64,000 nt of DNA from Methylocystis hirsuta (GTDB taxonomy: Bacteria; Pseudomonadota; Alphaproteobacteria; Rhizobiales; Beijerinckiaceae). Shown here piece after piece: positions 35,942 through 46,200 of the stretch (position 1 is the stretch's first letter; every line of letters starts with the position of its first letter). The position numbers and the translations under genes were made by a program. The stretch lies in NCBI RefSeq assembly GCF_003722355.1, contig NZ_QWDD01000001.1, positions 2,046,001 to 2,110,000 on the forward strand, in the 5' to 3' direction. The notes under the pieces were generated by a model, which saw only the letters and a program-made list of their open reading frames with translations, did no database searches and had not been told where the DNA came from.

Positions 35942-37288
35942 ATGGACCCAGCGTCCCTGGCCTTGGCCGAAAGATCCGCGCCGCGCTACACGAGCTATCC
36001 CACGGCGCCTCATTTCTCCAAGTCGATCGGCGACGACGACGCGCGTGCGTGGCTTGCGAACCTCGATGCTTCCTCGTCGCTCTCGCTCTATTTCCACGTT
36101 CCGTTTTGCACCGCGATCTGCGCCTATTGCGGCTGTCACACCAAGGCGGTGCGCCAAGACGCCCCGCTTGAAGCCTATGCGCGGACGCTCAAGCGCGAAA
36201 TCGTGCTGACCGCGGAAGCGACGCGCGCGCGGCGTGTCGCCAGCATCCATTGGGGCGGCGGCACCCCGGGCATTCTAGGCCCTTCGCGTTTCAGTGCGAT
36301 CGTCGCAGTTCTGCGCGAACATTTCCATCTTTCCGCCGAAACTGAACACGCGATCGAACTCGATCCGCGCATTCTTGACGCCGATCTCGTCGAGGCGCTT
36401 GCTGCGGCCGGAGTTACGCGGGCCTCGCTCGGCGTGCAGGACTTCAACGCGCATGTGCAGGAGGCGTCCGGCCGCATACAGCCCTATGAAACGGTGGCGC
36501 GCGCCGTGAAATTGCTGCGCGAGGCTGGGATTACCGCGATCAATCTGGATCTGATGTATGGGCTGCCGAAGCAGAGCGTCGAAGACGCCGCGCGCACCGC
36601 CTCGCTCGCGGCGTCGCTCGCGCCGCAGAGGCTCGCGGTCTTCGGCTATGCGCATGTTCCCTGGTTCAAGTCGCACCAGAAGCTGATCGACGCCGCGGCG
36701 CTGCCGGGCGCCGGCGAGCGTCTCGCGCAGGCGGCGGCCGTGCGGGCGACCCTTGAAGGCGCCGGATTCGAGGCGATCGGACTCGATCATTTTGCGCGTC
36801 CCGAGGACCCGCTGGCGATCGCCGCGCGCCAAAGGCGCATGCGCCGCAATTTTCAAGGCTACACGATTGACGCCGCCGACGCGCTGCTGCCGTTTGGCGT
36901 TTCGTCCATCGGGCGTCTTCCGGAGGGCTATGTCGGCAACGCCACCGATCTTGCGGGATGGCGACGCGCGATCGAGTCAGGTCGTTTTGCAACGACGCGC
37001 GGCGTCGCGTTCACGCGCGAGGATATCGCCCGCGCGGATCTGATCGAGCGCCTCATGTGCGATTTCGACGTCGACTACGGCGCGGCGGCTGCGCGTCATG
37101 GCTATGCGGAAGACGCCTTCGACGCTGCGCAGGCGTCGCTCGACGCTCTCGCGAACGACGGCGTCATCGACATACAGGACCGGCGACTCGCCGTCACCGA
37201 ACGCGGAAAGCCCTTCGTTCGCCTTGTCGCGGCGGCCTTTGACGCCTACCTGCAGTCAGCGTCGGCGCGCCATTCCGCGGCGGTGTGA
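35942..37288 (+). CDS. hemN: Oxygen-independent coproporphyrinogen III dehydrogenase
   Basis: Radical SAM decarboxylase of heme synthesis, used when oxygen is low. 448 residues. RYTSYPTAPHF start, cluster motif C-x3-C-x2-C in HVPFCTAICAYCGC, then IHWGGGTPG and LMYGLPKQ. C-terminal HemN domain with DLIERLMCDFDV. ATG at 35942 preferred over one 33 bases upstream because GGGAG sits before it. No clear FNR/FixK box (TTGAT-N4-ATCAA) was found upstream. Confidence 0.95.
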   Translation: MDPASLALAERSAPRYTSYPTAPHFSKSIGDDDARAWLANLDASSSLSLYFHVPFCTAICAYCGCHTKAVRQDAPLEAYARTLKREIVLTAEATRARRVASIHWGGGTPGILGPSRFSAIVAVLREHFHLSAETEHAIELDPRILDADLVEALAAAGVTRASLGVQDFNAHVQEASGRIQPYETVARAVKLLREAGITAINLDLMYGLPKQSVEDAARTASLAASLAPQRLAVFGYAHVPWFKSHQKLIDAAALPGAGERLAQAAAVRATLEGAGFEAIGLDHFARPEDPLAIAARQRRMRRNFQGYTIDAADALLPFGVSSIGRLPEGYVGNATDLAGWRRAIESGRFATTRGVAFTREDIARADLIERLMCDFDVDYGAAAARHGYAEDAFDAAQASLDALANDGVIDIQDRRLAVTERGKPFVRLVAAAFDAYLQSASARHSAAV

Positions 37289-37312
37289 AGACGATTCGGC
37301 AAGGAGGCGCTC

Positions 37313-37702
37313 ATGACGCCGCTTACGCTTTTTCTCGCAAAGCTGATCGGCGCTTACGCTCTGATCATGTCCGCCTGGATGCTGGTGCGCAGGGACGTGG
37401 CGCTGCAGATGATCGAGAGCGTTTCGCGCGAGCCCGTCGCCATCGCCTTCGTCGGCATGATACGCCTCGCGATCGGTCTCGCCATCGTGATCGGCCACGA
37501 CATTTGGAGCGACATGGTCGCGGCGCTCGTCTCGCTTGTCGGCTGGATTACGCTGATCAGCGGTTTCCTGACGCTGTTTCTGCCGCCGCAGACGGTGCAC
37601 GACATTTTCGCCCGAATGGCCTATGAAAAGCGCTATCCCGTGTTTGCGCTCGTGTCCTTCGCGCTCGGCGGCGCGCTGCTGATCGCGGGCTTCAGCGCCT
37701 GA
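37313..37702 (+). CDS. Small membrane protein of unknown function
   Basis: 129 residues with four transmembrane segments and short loops. Ideal AAGGAGG site nine bases before the ATG. It follows hemN by 24 bases, so it is probably in the same operon. No family recognised. Confidence 0.78.
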   Translation: MTPLTLFLAKLIGAYALIMSAWMLVRRDVALQMIESVSREPVAIAFVGMIRLAIGLAIVIGHDIWSDMVAALVSLVGWITLISGFLTLFLPPQTVHDIFARMAYEKRYPVFALVSFALGGALLIAGFSA

Positions 37703-37775
37703 CAAGGGTGATAATGGCGCTTGTTCGCCGGCGTCGCCTCGGCCATCGTGACGCCTGGATTCGACGCCGTAGCCC

Positions 37776-38870
37776 ATGCCCATCTGGACGCCCGAACAGG
37801 ATCAAGCGCTGACCTCCGTCGCGCGCTGGCTTGAAACGCCCGGCGCGCGGCAGGTGTTTCGGCTGTTCGGATACGCCGGAACGGGCAAATCGACGCTCGC
37901 GCGTCATCTCGCCGAACATGTCGACGGCGATGTCGCCTTCGCAGCCTTCACCGGCAAGGCGGCGCTCGTCATGCGCTCCAAGGGCTGCAAGGACGCGCGC
38001 ACGATTCACAGCCTCATCTATCGCGCGACCGACACTGAGACCGAAGAGCCGTCCTTCGTTCTCAACGACGACAGCGCCGCGGCGCATGCGAAACTCATCG
38101 TGGTCGATGAATGCTCGATGGTCGACGAGGAGCTCGGCCGCGATCTTCTCTCCTTCGGCAAGAAGGTGTTGGTGCTCGGCGATCCGGCGCAATTGCCGCC
38201 GGTGAAAGGCGGCGGCTTCTTCACCGACGCCGAGCCTGACGTGATGCTGACGGAAGTGCATCGGCAGGCGGCGGACAATCCGATCATCCGCCTGTCAATG
38301 GCGATCCGCGCCGGCGAAGGCGTCGAACGCGGCGTCTTCGGCGATACGCGCGTCATTAGCCGTGACTCGCTCGATCCCGCGCTGGTGACCGGCGCCGATC
38401 AGGTGCTCGTCGGCCTGAACAGAACGCGGCGCGCCTATAACGGACGCCTTCGCCAGCTGCGCGGCTTTTCGGGCGAGTTGCCGCAGTCCGGCGAGAAGCT
38501 TGTCTGCTTGCGCAACAATCGCAAGAAGGGACTTCTGAACGGCGCGCTGTTTACGGTAAAGAGCGCCGGGGCCCTGCGCCGCGGCAAAGTGAGAATGCTG
38601 GTGACGCCGGAAGATGGCGATGCCGCTAAATTTCAGCGCGTGGCGGTCGTTCCGCAACTGTTCGGCGCGGAAAGCGATATTCCTTATGCGCTTCGCAAGG
38701 ATTCGGACGAGTTCGATTTCGGTTATGCGCTCACCGTCCATAAGGCCCAGGGTTCGCAATGGGACGACGTGACGCTTTTCGATGAGTCCTTCGCCTTCCG
38801 CGAACATCGGGCGCGGTGGCTCTACACGGGCGTGACGCGCGCCGCGAAGAGACTGACGCTCGTCATGTGA
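37776..38870 (+). CDS. RecD/Dda-like ATP-dependent DNA helicase (SF1)
   Basis: 364 residues. Walker A GYAGTGKSTLA near 35, FTGKAALVMRSKG (motif Ia), Walker B VVDECSMVDEE, GDPAQLPPV (motif III) and the C-terminal ALTVHKAQGSQWDDV (motif V) with YTGVTRAAKR (motif VI). The compact form lacks the RecD N-terminal domain and resembles phage Dda. Likely a 5'-3' helicase in repair or replication restart. Weak ribosome site. Confidence 0.92.
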   Translation: MPIWTPEQDQALTSVARWLETPGARQVFRLFGYAGTGKSTLARHLAEHVDGDVAFAAFTGKAALVMRSKGCKDARTIHSLIYRATDTETEEPSFVLNDDSAAAHAKLIVVDECSMVDEELGRDLLSFGKKVLVLGDPAQLPPVKGGGFFTDAEPDVMLTEVHRQAADNPIIRLSMAIRAGEGVERGVFGDTRVISRDSLDPALVTGADQVLVGLNRTRRAYNGRLRQLRGFSGELPQSGEKLVCLRNNRKKGLLNGALFTVKSAGALRRGKVRMLVTPEDGDAAKFQRVAVVPQLFGAESDIPYALRKDSDEFDFGYALTVHKAQGSQWDDVTLFDESFAFREHRARWLYTGVTRAAKRLTLVM

Positions 38871-38874
38871 CGCT

Positions 38875-38988
38875 TAGAGCAGGTTCCGAAAAAGTTGACA
38901 GACTTTTTCGATGAACCTGCTCCAACATTTTGATGTTGAGCGATTCCTTATCGATCACATGATGCCATGTGATCGGGAAGCGCTCTAG
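38875..38988. repeat. Intergenic repeat, family B copy 1
   Basis: Order of blocks: GAGCAGGTTCCGAAAAAGTTGAC, written here in two parts (GAGCAGGTTCCG, AAAAAGTTGAC), then GACTTTTTCG closing a hairpin, ACCTGCTCCAA, ATTTTGAT, GAGCGATTC, and the hairpin GATCACATG-ATGC-CATGTGATC, ending GGGAAGCGCTCTAG. The copy at 62151 matches block for block. Lies at the 3' ends of two convergent genes. Confidence 0.85.
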
Positions 38989-39032
38989 AACGAAGCCCGC
39001 TGTCGTCGCGTCCGTTGCGGCGAAGCTGGAAT

Positions 39033-40223
39033 TTATTTTCCCCAGGCGTCGATGGCGTCGGCGAAGACGCGCTCGCCAGAGGGGCCTTTTTCCATGTTGA
39101 TCGTCGCCGCGCGGCCGTCGGTGAGCTGCATCGGCAGGTCGATCGCCGCGAGCGACCGCAACAGGAGAATATTGCGCGCCTCGTGGTCGCCGCGCATCAG
39201 GCCGATGAGGAAATTATTCTCGGTGATCGGCACGGGAATGCCGGCGACTTTTTCTCCCGACTGTGCATCGGAGCGGCGCATCTGGATGGGGCCGATGGCC
39301 TTGACGCCGCCGATGGGACTGCCGGGCGCCACCGTGAACGACACGTTGATGGTGTGCGAGGCCGAAAGGGTGGCGTCGGTGTTCTTGCGAAACAGCAGAG
39401 TCATTTTCAGCTTCGCGTCGGGGACGTCGATGTCGCCGCGGATGGCCGATCCGACGGGTTCGCCGGGCCCGCCGACGTTCTCAAGGCGCCAGACGGCGGA
39501 GCCATTGTAGATTTTATCGACTTTTGTGGGCTCGGCGAGCGAGCCGACCCACATCTCCGCCTTTTGCGCCACCGGCACGGCGGGACTGCGCGGAGTCGGC
39601 GCTTTGGCCGGCTCCCTTTCGCGTCCGACGCGATCGTTGATCTTGCCGCTTTCTGGTCCGCTGGAGGGCGACTGCTCCGGTTTCAGCTTAGCCAAATCCT
39701 CGGGCTGCTCGCGAAGCTGCCAGGCGAGCGTTCCGACGACCGCCACGAGCGCCACGACGACGCCGGCGACGGACAGAATGAGACGCTTCGAGCGCTGGGG
39801 CCTCGGCGCCGGCGGCAGCGGCGCTGGCGGCCTCTGTGGTTCACGCAGCGGGACATCGTCGTCGCCCGCGATGGAGGAGTGAGGCGCGTCGCGCCTAGTC
39901 GATTCTGCGCCATCATTCGGCGCGCGCTCGACGGGTTTGGCCGTGCTGATCGGATTTGGCTTGCGCTGCGGCGCAGACATCCCATCGCGAGGCCGTGTCG
40001 CTTGCGCGTCGTTTGCGGCGCGCTCCGTTTCGACTTGCTGGATCGCGTCTTCGAGCGCGCGGCCTTCGGCGGCGATGTCGGCGTCCGCGACCGGCGGCCG
40101 AATGCCGCGCAACTGATTGAACAACGCCTTGCGGGCGCGTTCATAGACCGCTTGGCGCGTGTCCGGCGTGGACTGCGGCAGAGCGGCGACCGCTCTCGCG
40201 ATCAGAGAATGGTAGTCTGCCAT
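39033..40223 (-). CDS. Single-pass membrane protein of unknown function
   Basis: 396 residues. N-terminal helical part (SLIARAVAALPQS, then RQAVYERARKALFNQL), a Pro-rich linker, one transmembrane helix at about 148-168, then a soluble domain with NVSFTVAPGSPIGGVKAIGP and NNFLIGLMRGDHEARN. Inside-cytoplasm N-terminus and periplasmic C-domain are inferred. It resembles conserved Rhizobiales proteins without known function. No clear ribosome site. Confidence 0.8.
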   Translation of the reverse strand: MADYHSLIARAVAALPQSTPDTRQAVYERARKALFNQLRGIRPPVADADIAAEGRALEDAIQQVETERAANDAQATRPRDGMSAPQRKPNPISTAKPVERAPNDGAESTRRDAPHSSIAGDDDVPLREPQRPPAPLPPAPRPQRSKRLILSVAGVVVALVAVVGTLAWQLREQPEDLAKLKPEQSPSSGPESGKINDRVGREREPAKAPTPRSPAVPVAQKAEMWVGSLAEPTKVDKIYNGSAVWRLENVGGPGEPVGSAIRGDIDVPDAKLKMTLLFRKNTDATLSASHTINVSFTVAPGSPIGGVKAIGPIQMRRSDAQSGEKVAGIPVPITENNFLIGLMRGDHEARNILLLRSLAAIDLPMQLTDGRAATINMEKGPSGERVFADAIDAWGK

Positions 40224-40323
40224 GTTCGGTTAAGAGCACTTCCGGCTTTTGGCGTCAATCCTGACGCCGCCGGAGTCCAAGAAAACCCGGGGATTTCCCG
40301 GCGTCCGCGTGTCATGATCGCAT

Positions 40324-40686
40324 ATGCGCCTCAGTTCACTCGACATGTCGCCAAATGGAGATCACGCACTCCCTGGCGCAATGATCGCTTCAGCGCTCAT
40401 TCTTGCTTCGTTCGCTTGCTTCGTTCGCGCGCCTGCGCACGCTGCGAGCATGGATAAGACCTCGCGCATGAAGGATTCTTGCGACAGGGCGCTCGTTCAG
40501 ATGGCCGGCGATTTGCCGGATGTTTCGCGCGCAAATTATTGCGACGCGCTCGCGTTTATTGGCGCCGCAGCCACGGGAAGGGTGCGCGTTAAACTTCGCC
40601 AAGCGGCGGTTTGGGGCGCGCCATCTGACGAGCGGGCGGCGGCGCGGCGATCAACCAGTAAATCGCCCCCGCCAGAGCGCCGGTGA
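40324..40686 (+). CDS. Possible small exported protein (doubtful)
   Basis: 120 residues. A hydrophobic segment at about 20-40 ending in AHAA looks like a signal peptide, followed by two cysteines (SCDRAL, NYCDAL). The last 40 residues are low-complexity and overlap the convergent gene by 98 bases. No ribosome site. Could be a chance frame. Confidence 0.3.
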   Translation: MRLSSLDMSPNGDHALPGAMIASALILASFACFVRAPAHAASMDKTSRMKDSCDRALVQMAGDLPDVSRANYCDALAFIGAAATGRVRVKLRQAAVWGAPSDERAAARRSTSKSPPPERR

Positions 40687-41101
40687 GAAAAAACAACAGC
40701 GCGATTCTTAATTCGAGGGGGCTCGCTTCGCGGGCGCGATCAAGTCCCATTGCAGCGCGGGCGATCCACGGCGACGCGCCGGCGAGCGTCGCGCTCGCGC
40801 CCGAATACCAGAGGAGCGAGCGTGCGCCGGCGATCTCGCCGATCAACGCCGCGACCGCGAGGGGCGCGACGCAGGTGGCGATGATCATCGACCAAACGAT
40901 GAATCCGAATGTCGCCAGAGGATCGCTCCATCCGCCGGCGCGCACATCTTCTTCGACGAAGGCGAATAGGCCGGACGTCGCGGCGGCAAATCCCGCTTCC
41001 CGCGTCGCCGGATCAAGGAGCGCCGAGACGATCAGAAAAATGGCGGCGACGCCCACAGCGAGGACGAAGCCGAAAGCCATGACCACGATTCGGCGCATCA
41101 T
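40589..41101 (-). CDS. Membrane protein of unknown function
   Basis: 170 residues with four transmembrane helices (about 5-27, 62-90, 98-115 and 130-152) and a basic Pro-rich C-tail. It begins 27 bases after the HNH endonuclease stop on the same strand, so both are probably co-transcribed. No family recognised. Confidence 0.7.
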   Translation of the reverse strand: MMRRIVVMAFGFVLAVGVAAIFLIVSALLDPATREAGFAAATSGLFAFVEEDVRAGGWSDPLATFGFIVWSMIIATCVAPLAVAALIGEIAGARSLLWYSGASATLAGASPWIARAAMGLDRAREASPLELRIALLFFLTGALAGAIYWLIAAPPPARQMARPKPPLGEV

Positions 41102-41128
41102 TGGAGCCGTCTTTCCTGGCGCGCCAAG

Positions 41129-41701
41129 CTATGGTTCGAGCACCGAATCCCAATAGAGATAGTCCATCCAGCTTTCGTGCAGGTAATTGGGCGGAAACAG
41201 CCGGCCGTTGCGATGCAGGTCGGCGACGCTCGGCTGAAAGGGCGCCTGCGCCGGCGACATATGCGCCTCCTTCGGCAGGCGGTCGCCCTTGCGCAGATTG
41301 CACGGCGAACACGCCGCGACGACGTTTTCCCACGTCGTCGCGCCTCCCTTCGATCGAGGAATGACGTGATCGAACGTCAGTTCGTCATGTTCTCCGCAAT
41401 ATTGGCAGGTGAAGCGATCGCGCAGGAACACGTTGAACCGCGTGAACGCCGGCTGACGGGTCGGCCGCACATACTCCTTGAGCGACACGACCGACGGCAG
41501 ACGCATCTCGAAGCTCGGGCTTTTGACGGTCTTGTCGTATTCCGAGACGATGTTCACGCGATCAAGAAAGACCGCCTTGATGGCGTCCTGCCACCCCCAC
41601 AGCGAGAGCGGATAGTAGCTCAGCGGCCGGTAGTCGGCGTTGAGCACGAGCGCGGGGCACGCCTGCGGAGACACGGTCTGTTGACGGAAGTGAGCAGTCA
41701 C
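41129..41701 (-). CDS. HNH endonuclease family protein
   Basis: 190 residues. N-terminal LVLNADYRPLSYYPLSLWGWQ is typical of this widespread stand-alone HNH family. The zinc-bound HNH fold is CQYCGEHDELTFDHVIPRSKGG, split here as CQYCG and FDHVIPRSKGG, then NVVAACSPCN. GTG at 41701 is favoured by GAGAGGA just upstream and family length, although an in-frame start at 41746 exists. Substrate unknown; the broad conservation suggests repair rather than restriction. Confidence 0.9.
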   Translation of the reverse strand: MTAHFRQQTVSPQACPALVLNADYRPLSYYPLSLWGWQDAIKAVFLDRVNIVSEYDKTVKSPSFEMRLPSVVSLKEYVRPTRQPAFTRFNVFLRDRFTCQYCGEHDELTFDHVIPRSKGGATTWENVVAACSPCNLRKGDRLPKEAHMSPAQAPFQPSVADLHRNGRLFPPNYLHESWMDYLYWDSVLEP

Positions 41702-42077
41702 CCTGCTTCCTCTCGGATTGAGGAGGGGCCTGACGGACCGCGCCAAGGTCCAGCCCTATGCGATGGCGCATATTTTACAGGCACGACGACAGGGTTGTGA
41801 AGGCCCGCGCCGCGACTTCCGCCGCGGAGGACGGCTTCGCCTTCAGAAAGCACTAAACGCTGACGAAACAGTAAGCTGCAAGAAGCGGCTTGGATCTAAA
41901 AAGTAACGGTATGTCTTTGTTTCGACGACTTCTACGCTGAACTATCGCCGCTCGCCTATTCGCAGCTCGTCCTTGGCTGTCAGATCGGGGCGAAAACCGC
42001 GAATTATTCGTCCCAAGGCCAGCGCGCCCAAGCGTGGGCCCTTGCCCACGGCCAAGGGCCTGGCGCCTACTGCTGGA
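41702..42077. other. 376-bp stretch without a gene, upstream of sbcD
   Basis: Holds the divergent promoters of the HNH and sbcD genes. One perfect hairpin, CGTGGGC-CCTT-GCCCACG (42033-42050), lies 28 bases before the sbcD GTG and could affect its translation. Nothing else seen. Confidence 0.5.
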
Positions 42078-43283
42078 GTGATTCGCCTTCTTCACACGGC
42101 CGACTGGCATCTGGGCGCGACGCTGCAGGGCTGGTCGCGCGACGCCGAGCACCGCGACGCGCTGGCGCAGCTTGTCGCCATCGCCCGGGAGCGGGCGGTC
42201 GACGCGGTCATCGTGGCGGGCGACGTTTTTGACAGCCTCAATCCGTCCGCCGACGCCCAGCGGCTGCTCTACGACACATTGCGCGACTTGCGCGTCGCCT
42301 GTCCGCATGCGCGCATCGCGCTCGTCGCCGGCAATCATGACCCGGCGGCGCGGCTCGAAGCGCCGCGCGCATTGTTCGAGATGGCGGACGTCGTTTCGAT
42401 CGGCGCTTTTGCGCGTCGCGACGGCGCCTTCGACGCCCGCGCGCATCTTTCGCCGATCCGCGACGCCAGCGGCAAAATTGGCGCACATTTGCTCGCGCTG
42501 CCTTATCCGCGCGCGGTGGATTTGCCCGTAACGAGCGGAGGCGGCGCCGCCAGCGCCGTGCGTGAGGCCTATCGCGAGGCGGTCGAAAGCGCGCGGCGCG
42601 AAATCGGCGCGGCGCCGCTCATCGTCACCGGCCATCTTCATGTCGCCAAGGGGCTCGAATCGGAAGGGTCCGAACGACGGATTCTCGTCGGCGGCGAACA
42701 CGCCCTTCCGTCCGACGTGTTTTCGCCCGATATCGCTTATGTCGCGCTTGGCCATCTGCATCGTCCGCAATCCATCGACCGCGAGACGATCCGCTACTCC
42801 GGCTCGCTCATTCCCATGTCGAAGACCGAAATCGGCTATGCGCATGGCGTGAGCATCGTCGATGTCGACGCCAGCGGCGCCGTTGTCGTCCAACACGCGC
42901 CGATCATCCGCCCCGTCCGTCATTTGCGGGCGCCGGCGAGCGGCGCTTTGTCCGTAACCGAACTCGAAGCCGCGCTTGCGGCGCTCGATTTGGACGCCTC
43001 GGCGCCGATCGACGCCTGGCCATTCGCGCATCTCGCGATCAGGGTCGACGGCCCAGCCGTTGGATTGAAAGCCGAGCTCGACGCCATTTGCGAGAAATTC
43101 CCGCTGCGCGTCGTTTCGACCAGCGTCGAGCGGCCGCAAGCGCCGGCGGCGGCCCCGACGCCGTTGCGCCTTGCCGAGCGCAAACCGATGGATTTGTTTC
43201 GCGAAGCCTTTGAGCAGGCGCACGGCGTCGCCCCGACCGACAATCATTTCGACTGTTTCGAGCGTCTTCTGCAGGAGGCGTGA
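42078..43283 (+). CDS. sbcD: Nuclease SbcCD subunit D (Mre11-like exonuclease)
   Basis: 401 residues. Metallophosphoesterase ligands appear in order: HTADWHLG, VAGDVFDS, AGNHDP, VTGHLHVAK and LGHLHRPQ. With SbcC it opens hairpins and trims DNA ends. GTG at 42078 begins the fold at once; the frame continues upstream 105 bases as a basic Pro-rich stretch with a TTG start, which I consider non-coding. Stop overlaps sbcC by four bases. Confidence 0.94.
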   Translation: MIRLLHTADWHLGATLQGWSRDAEHRDALAQLVAIARERAVDAVIVAGDVFDSLNPSADAQRLLYDTLRDLRVACPHARIALVAGNHDPAARLEAPRALFEMADVVSIGAFARRDGAFDARAHLSPIRDASGKIGAHLLALPYPRAVDLPVTSGGGAASAVREAYREAVESARREIGAAPLIVTGHLHVAKGLESEGSERRILVGGEHALPSDVFSPDIAYVALGHLHRPQSIDRETIRYSGSLIPMSKTEIGYAHGVSIVDVDASGAVVVQHAPIIRPVRHLRAPASGALSVTELEAALAALDLDASAPIDAWPFAHLAIRVDGPAVGLKAELDAICEKFPLRVVSTSVERPQAPAAAPTPLRLAERKPMDLFREAFEQAHGVAPTDNHFDCFERLLQEA

Positions 43284-46200
43284 CATTGCGCATTCTGGCG
43301 ATCAGAGGCGCTAATCTCGCCAGCCTCGCCGAAGGCTTCGCCATCGACTTCGACAGCGAGCCGCTGCGCTCGGCGGGCCTCTTCGCCATCACCGGGGAAA
43401 CCGGGGCGGGCAAGTCGACGATTCTCGACGCGATCTGTCTCGCGCTTTACGACAAATTCCCTCGCGTCGTCGCGGCCGGCTTGAGCGAAGGCGCGCCAGA
43501 TCCATCCGGAGAGACGCTCGGCGCAGGCGACCCGCGCACAATTCTTCGCCGCGGCGCCGGACGCGGGTTCGCCGAGGTCGATTTTATTGGCAAGGACGGG
43601 CTGCGCTATCGGGCGCGCTGCGATCTGCAGCGCGCGCGCGGCAGAGCGTCGGGCGCGCTGCAGAAACGCGCCAGGTTGCTGTGGCGAATCGACGAGGCCG
43701 GCGAAATCGTCGCGCCGGTCGAGAGCGGCATAGGGCCCGTCGACGCCCGCGTCGTCGAACTGACGGATCTCACCTTCGACCAGTTTCGTCGCACGGCGCT
43801 TTTGGCGCAGGGCGAATTCGACGCCTTTTTGCGCGCCGACGCGAAGGAGCGCGCGGAACTTCTCGAAAAAATCACCGGCGCCGAAATCTATGGCGTTCTG
43901 TCGCAGCGGGCCTTTGAGCGCGCCCGCGAGGCGCAGCAGGCGACAGCTCTTATCGAAAGCAGTTGCGCCCAGATCGGCGTGATGTCGGAAGACGAACGCG
44001 CCGCGATCGACGCAGACGTCGCAGCGACCGAAGCCGAACGCGCGCAAGTCGCCATGGTTCGCGCCGAAACGCTGGAGGCGCTCGGCAAGCTCGCCGCCTT
44101 GGAGCAGGCGCAAGCGAAGCTCGCGCAGGCGATGGCGTCGCGCGCCGAAGCTTTGCGCGCGTTTGACGAGATGGCGCCGCGGCGCGAAACGCTTGCGGCG
44201 CTCGCGCAGGTCGAGCCGCTGCGCGCCCCGCGGGACGAGATGCGGCGCGCCGAGGAAACGCAAAAGGCGGCGATCGAAGACGCCGCCGACGCGAAAGCGA
44301 AAGCGGGCGTCGCTCAAGAAGCTTTCGCCGCTCAGGAGGCGCGCGCGCGCTCGGCTTCAGAGGAAGTCGCCGTTTCGGAAGCGGAGATGGCCCGGTTCGC
44401 GCCGATATGGAGCGAAGCCACGGCGCTCGACGCGCGCATCGCCAATTTGGCGCTGGAGGAAGCGAAGGCGCGGAGCGTCGCTGAAGGCGCCGCAGTGCGT
44501 GCTGCGGAGAAGCGGGACGAACGCGCCGAAACAATGGAGCGGCGCGCCGATATTGAACGCGAGAAGGAGACGGCGCTCGCCGATCTTGCGCGCCTCGAGC
44601 CGGCGCGGGCGCTCAGCGAGCGTTGGCAGGAGATCGATGAGTGGCTGACGAAGCGAGGCGAGCTTTTGCAAGCCAAGCGCGCGTGTGATGGCGCGCTGGC
44701 GTCGGCAGTCGCCGAACTTGGCCACAGCGAAGCGACGCTTGCCGATTTCTATTCTCGCGATATGCAGGATCGAGTGGCGAGCGAGAAGCTGACGACGCAG
44801 ATCGACGAGCGCGATCGCGCGCTTCTGGCGCTCGATGAGCCGGGTTTGCTCACGCGTGACGACGCCCTTTCGGCGTCGATCCAGCTGATCGAAGCCTTGC
44901 GCCGCTGGGCGCGCGCCTATGACGAGACCGGCGCGGCGGCGGCGTCGGCGCATCAGGAGATTTCGCGCAGCGCCGAGGACGAAGCCGCGCTTCGACAGAA
45001 ATTGGGCGAGTCGCATGCGAGCCGCGCACAATATGTCGCGCAGAGCGCCGACGCTGAGCGGTTGGGCGAACTGGCGGACGCAGCAGCCGATCCCGATGCG
45101 CTGCGACTGCGCGCGGCGCTCAGCAACGATGCGCCATGCCCGGTCTGCGGCGCGCTGGAGCACCCGTTCGCCGACCGGCATGACGCAGCGAGCGCATTGA
45201 TCGAAGAGCTGCGCGCACGGCGAAATGAGTCGCGGCGCGCGCTCGTCATGCTGGACGAAGAGATTGTCGCGCTGAGCGCGCGCGCCGCCGAGGCCCAAGC
45301 GGTTCATCAGGACGCGTCGCGTCGCGCGGCGGAAGCGCTGTCGGCGCGCGTGCGCGCGGAAGCCGAATATGCGTCGACGCTCGGCGACGATGGCGCGCGA
45401 AACATGGCGGCCGAATTTGCGCCGCCGCCGTCGATCCTGTCTGCCTCGCCGCGGCTGGACGAATTGGCGAAGGAGGTGGCGACCGCGCGCGATGGCGTCG
45501 CGCAAAAGCTTCTTGTCGCACGCCGGCTGCGCGAGGAGCGGGATCGACTTCGCAGCGCGCGCGAGGAGACGCGCCAGGCTTTGGATGCACGCCAGGAAGA
45601 GCGCGCTGGGACCGCCAAGACGCTCCAGTCGGCGCACGAGATGCGCGCCCGCACGGAGGCGGAAAGCGCCGGACTTGTCGAGCGCCTCGATTCACTCGAC
45701 CGTGCGCTCGCGCCCTATCTGCGGCTATGCGAACTCTCGGCGGGCGACATTGATCGCGACGCCGCTTCAGCGCGCCGGGCGCTCGAACTTGCGGGCGCGC
45801 GTTACCGGCAAGCGCTGGCGCGATCGGATGAATTCGGCGCGACGCTCGCAGCGATCAGTCTCAAGGCGGAGCGCCTCGCTGCCGAGTCGGACGCCTTATC
45901 CGCCCGCGAGGCCGAAGCCAAAGGCGATCATCAGGCGCGCGCAAGGAGCCTTTCTGAGGCGCGCGATGCGCGCGCGCTGCTTCTGGGGGGAGAAGCGACG
46001 GCCGCGCATCGGTCGCGTATTGAGGATCTCCACAGGGCGGCTATTGCGGCGCGTGACGAGACGCGCCAGCGGCTCGCTGAAGCCCAGCAGTCGAAAACCG
46101 CCTGCGAGACGCGTCACGCCCATTGTGCAAGCGCCGCGGAAAGCGCGGCGGCGCGCGCCGTGCAAGCGCGCGCGGTCTTTGCAATGGCGCTCGAGGCCGC

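Noticed and set aside
38875..38988. CRISPR-like or tRNA-like structure
   Set aside because: Strong hairpins, but only two distant copies in the window and no array, spacers or cloverleaf; it is an interspersed intergenic repeat.
39015..40457. 480-codon open frame on the plus strand
   Set aside because: Mirror of the minus-strand membrane protein at 39033-40223, which has a transmembrane helix and normal composition.
41973..42077. 35-residue extension of SbcD
   Set aside because: Pro/Lys/Arg-rich, starts at TTG, contains the hairpin at 42033; Mre11-family proteins begin at the RLLHTADWHLG strand.
44357..45637. 426-codon open frame on the minus strand
   Set aside because: Antisense to the sbcC coiled coil; such frames arise from its repetitive GC-rich codons.
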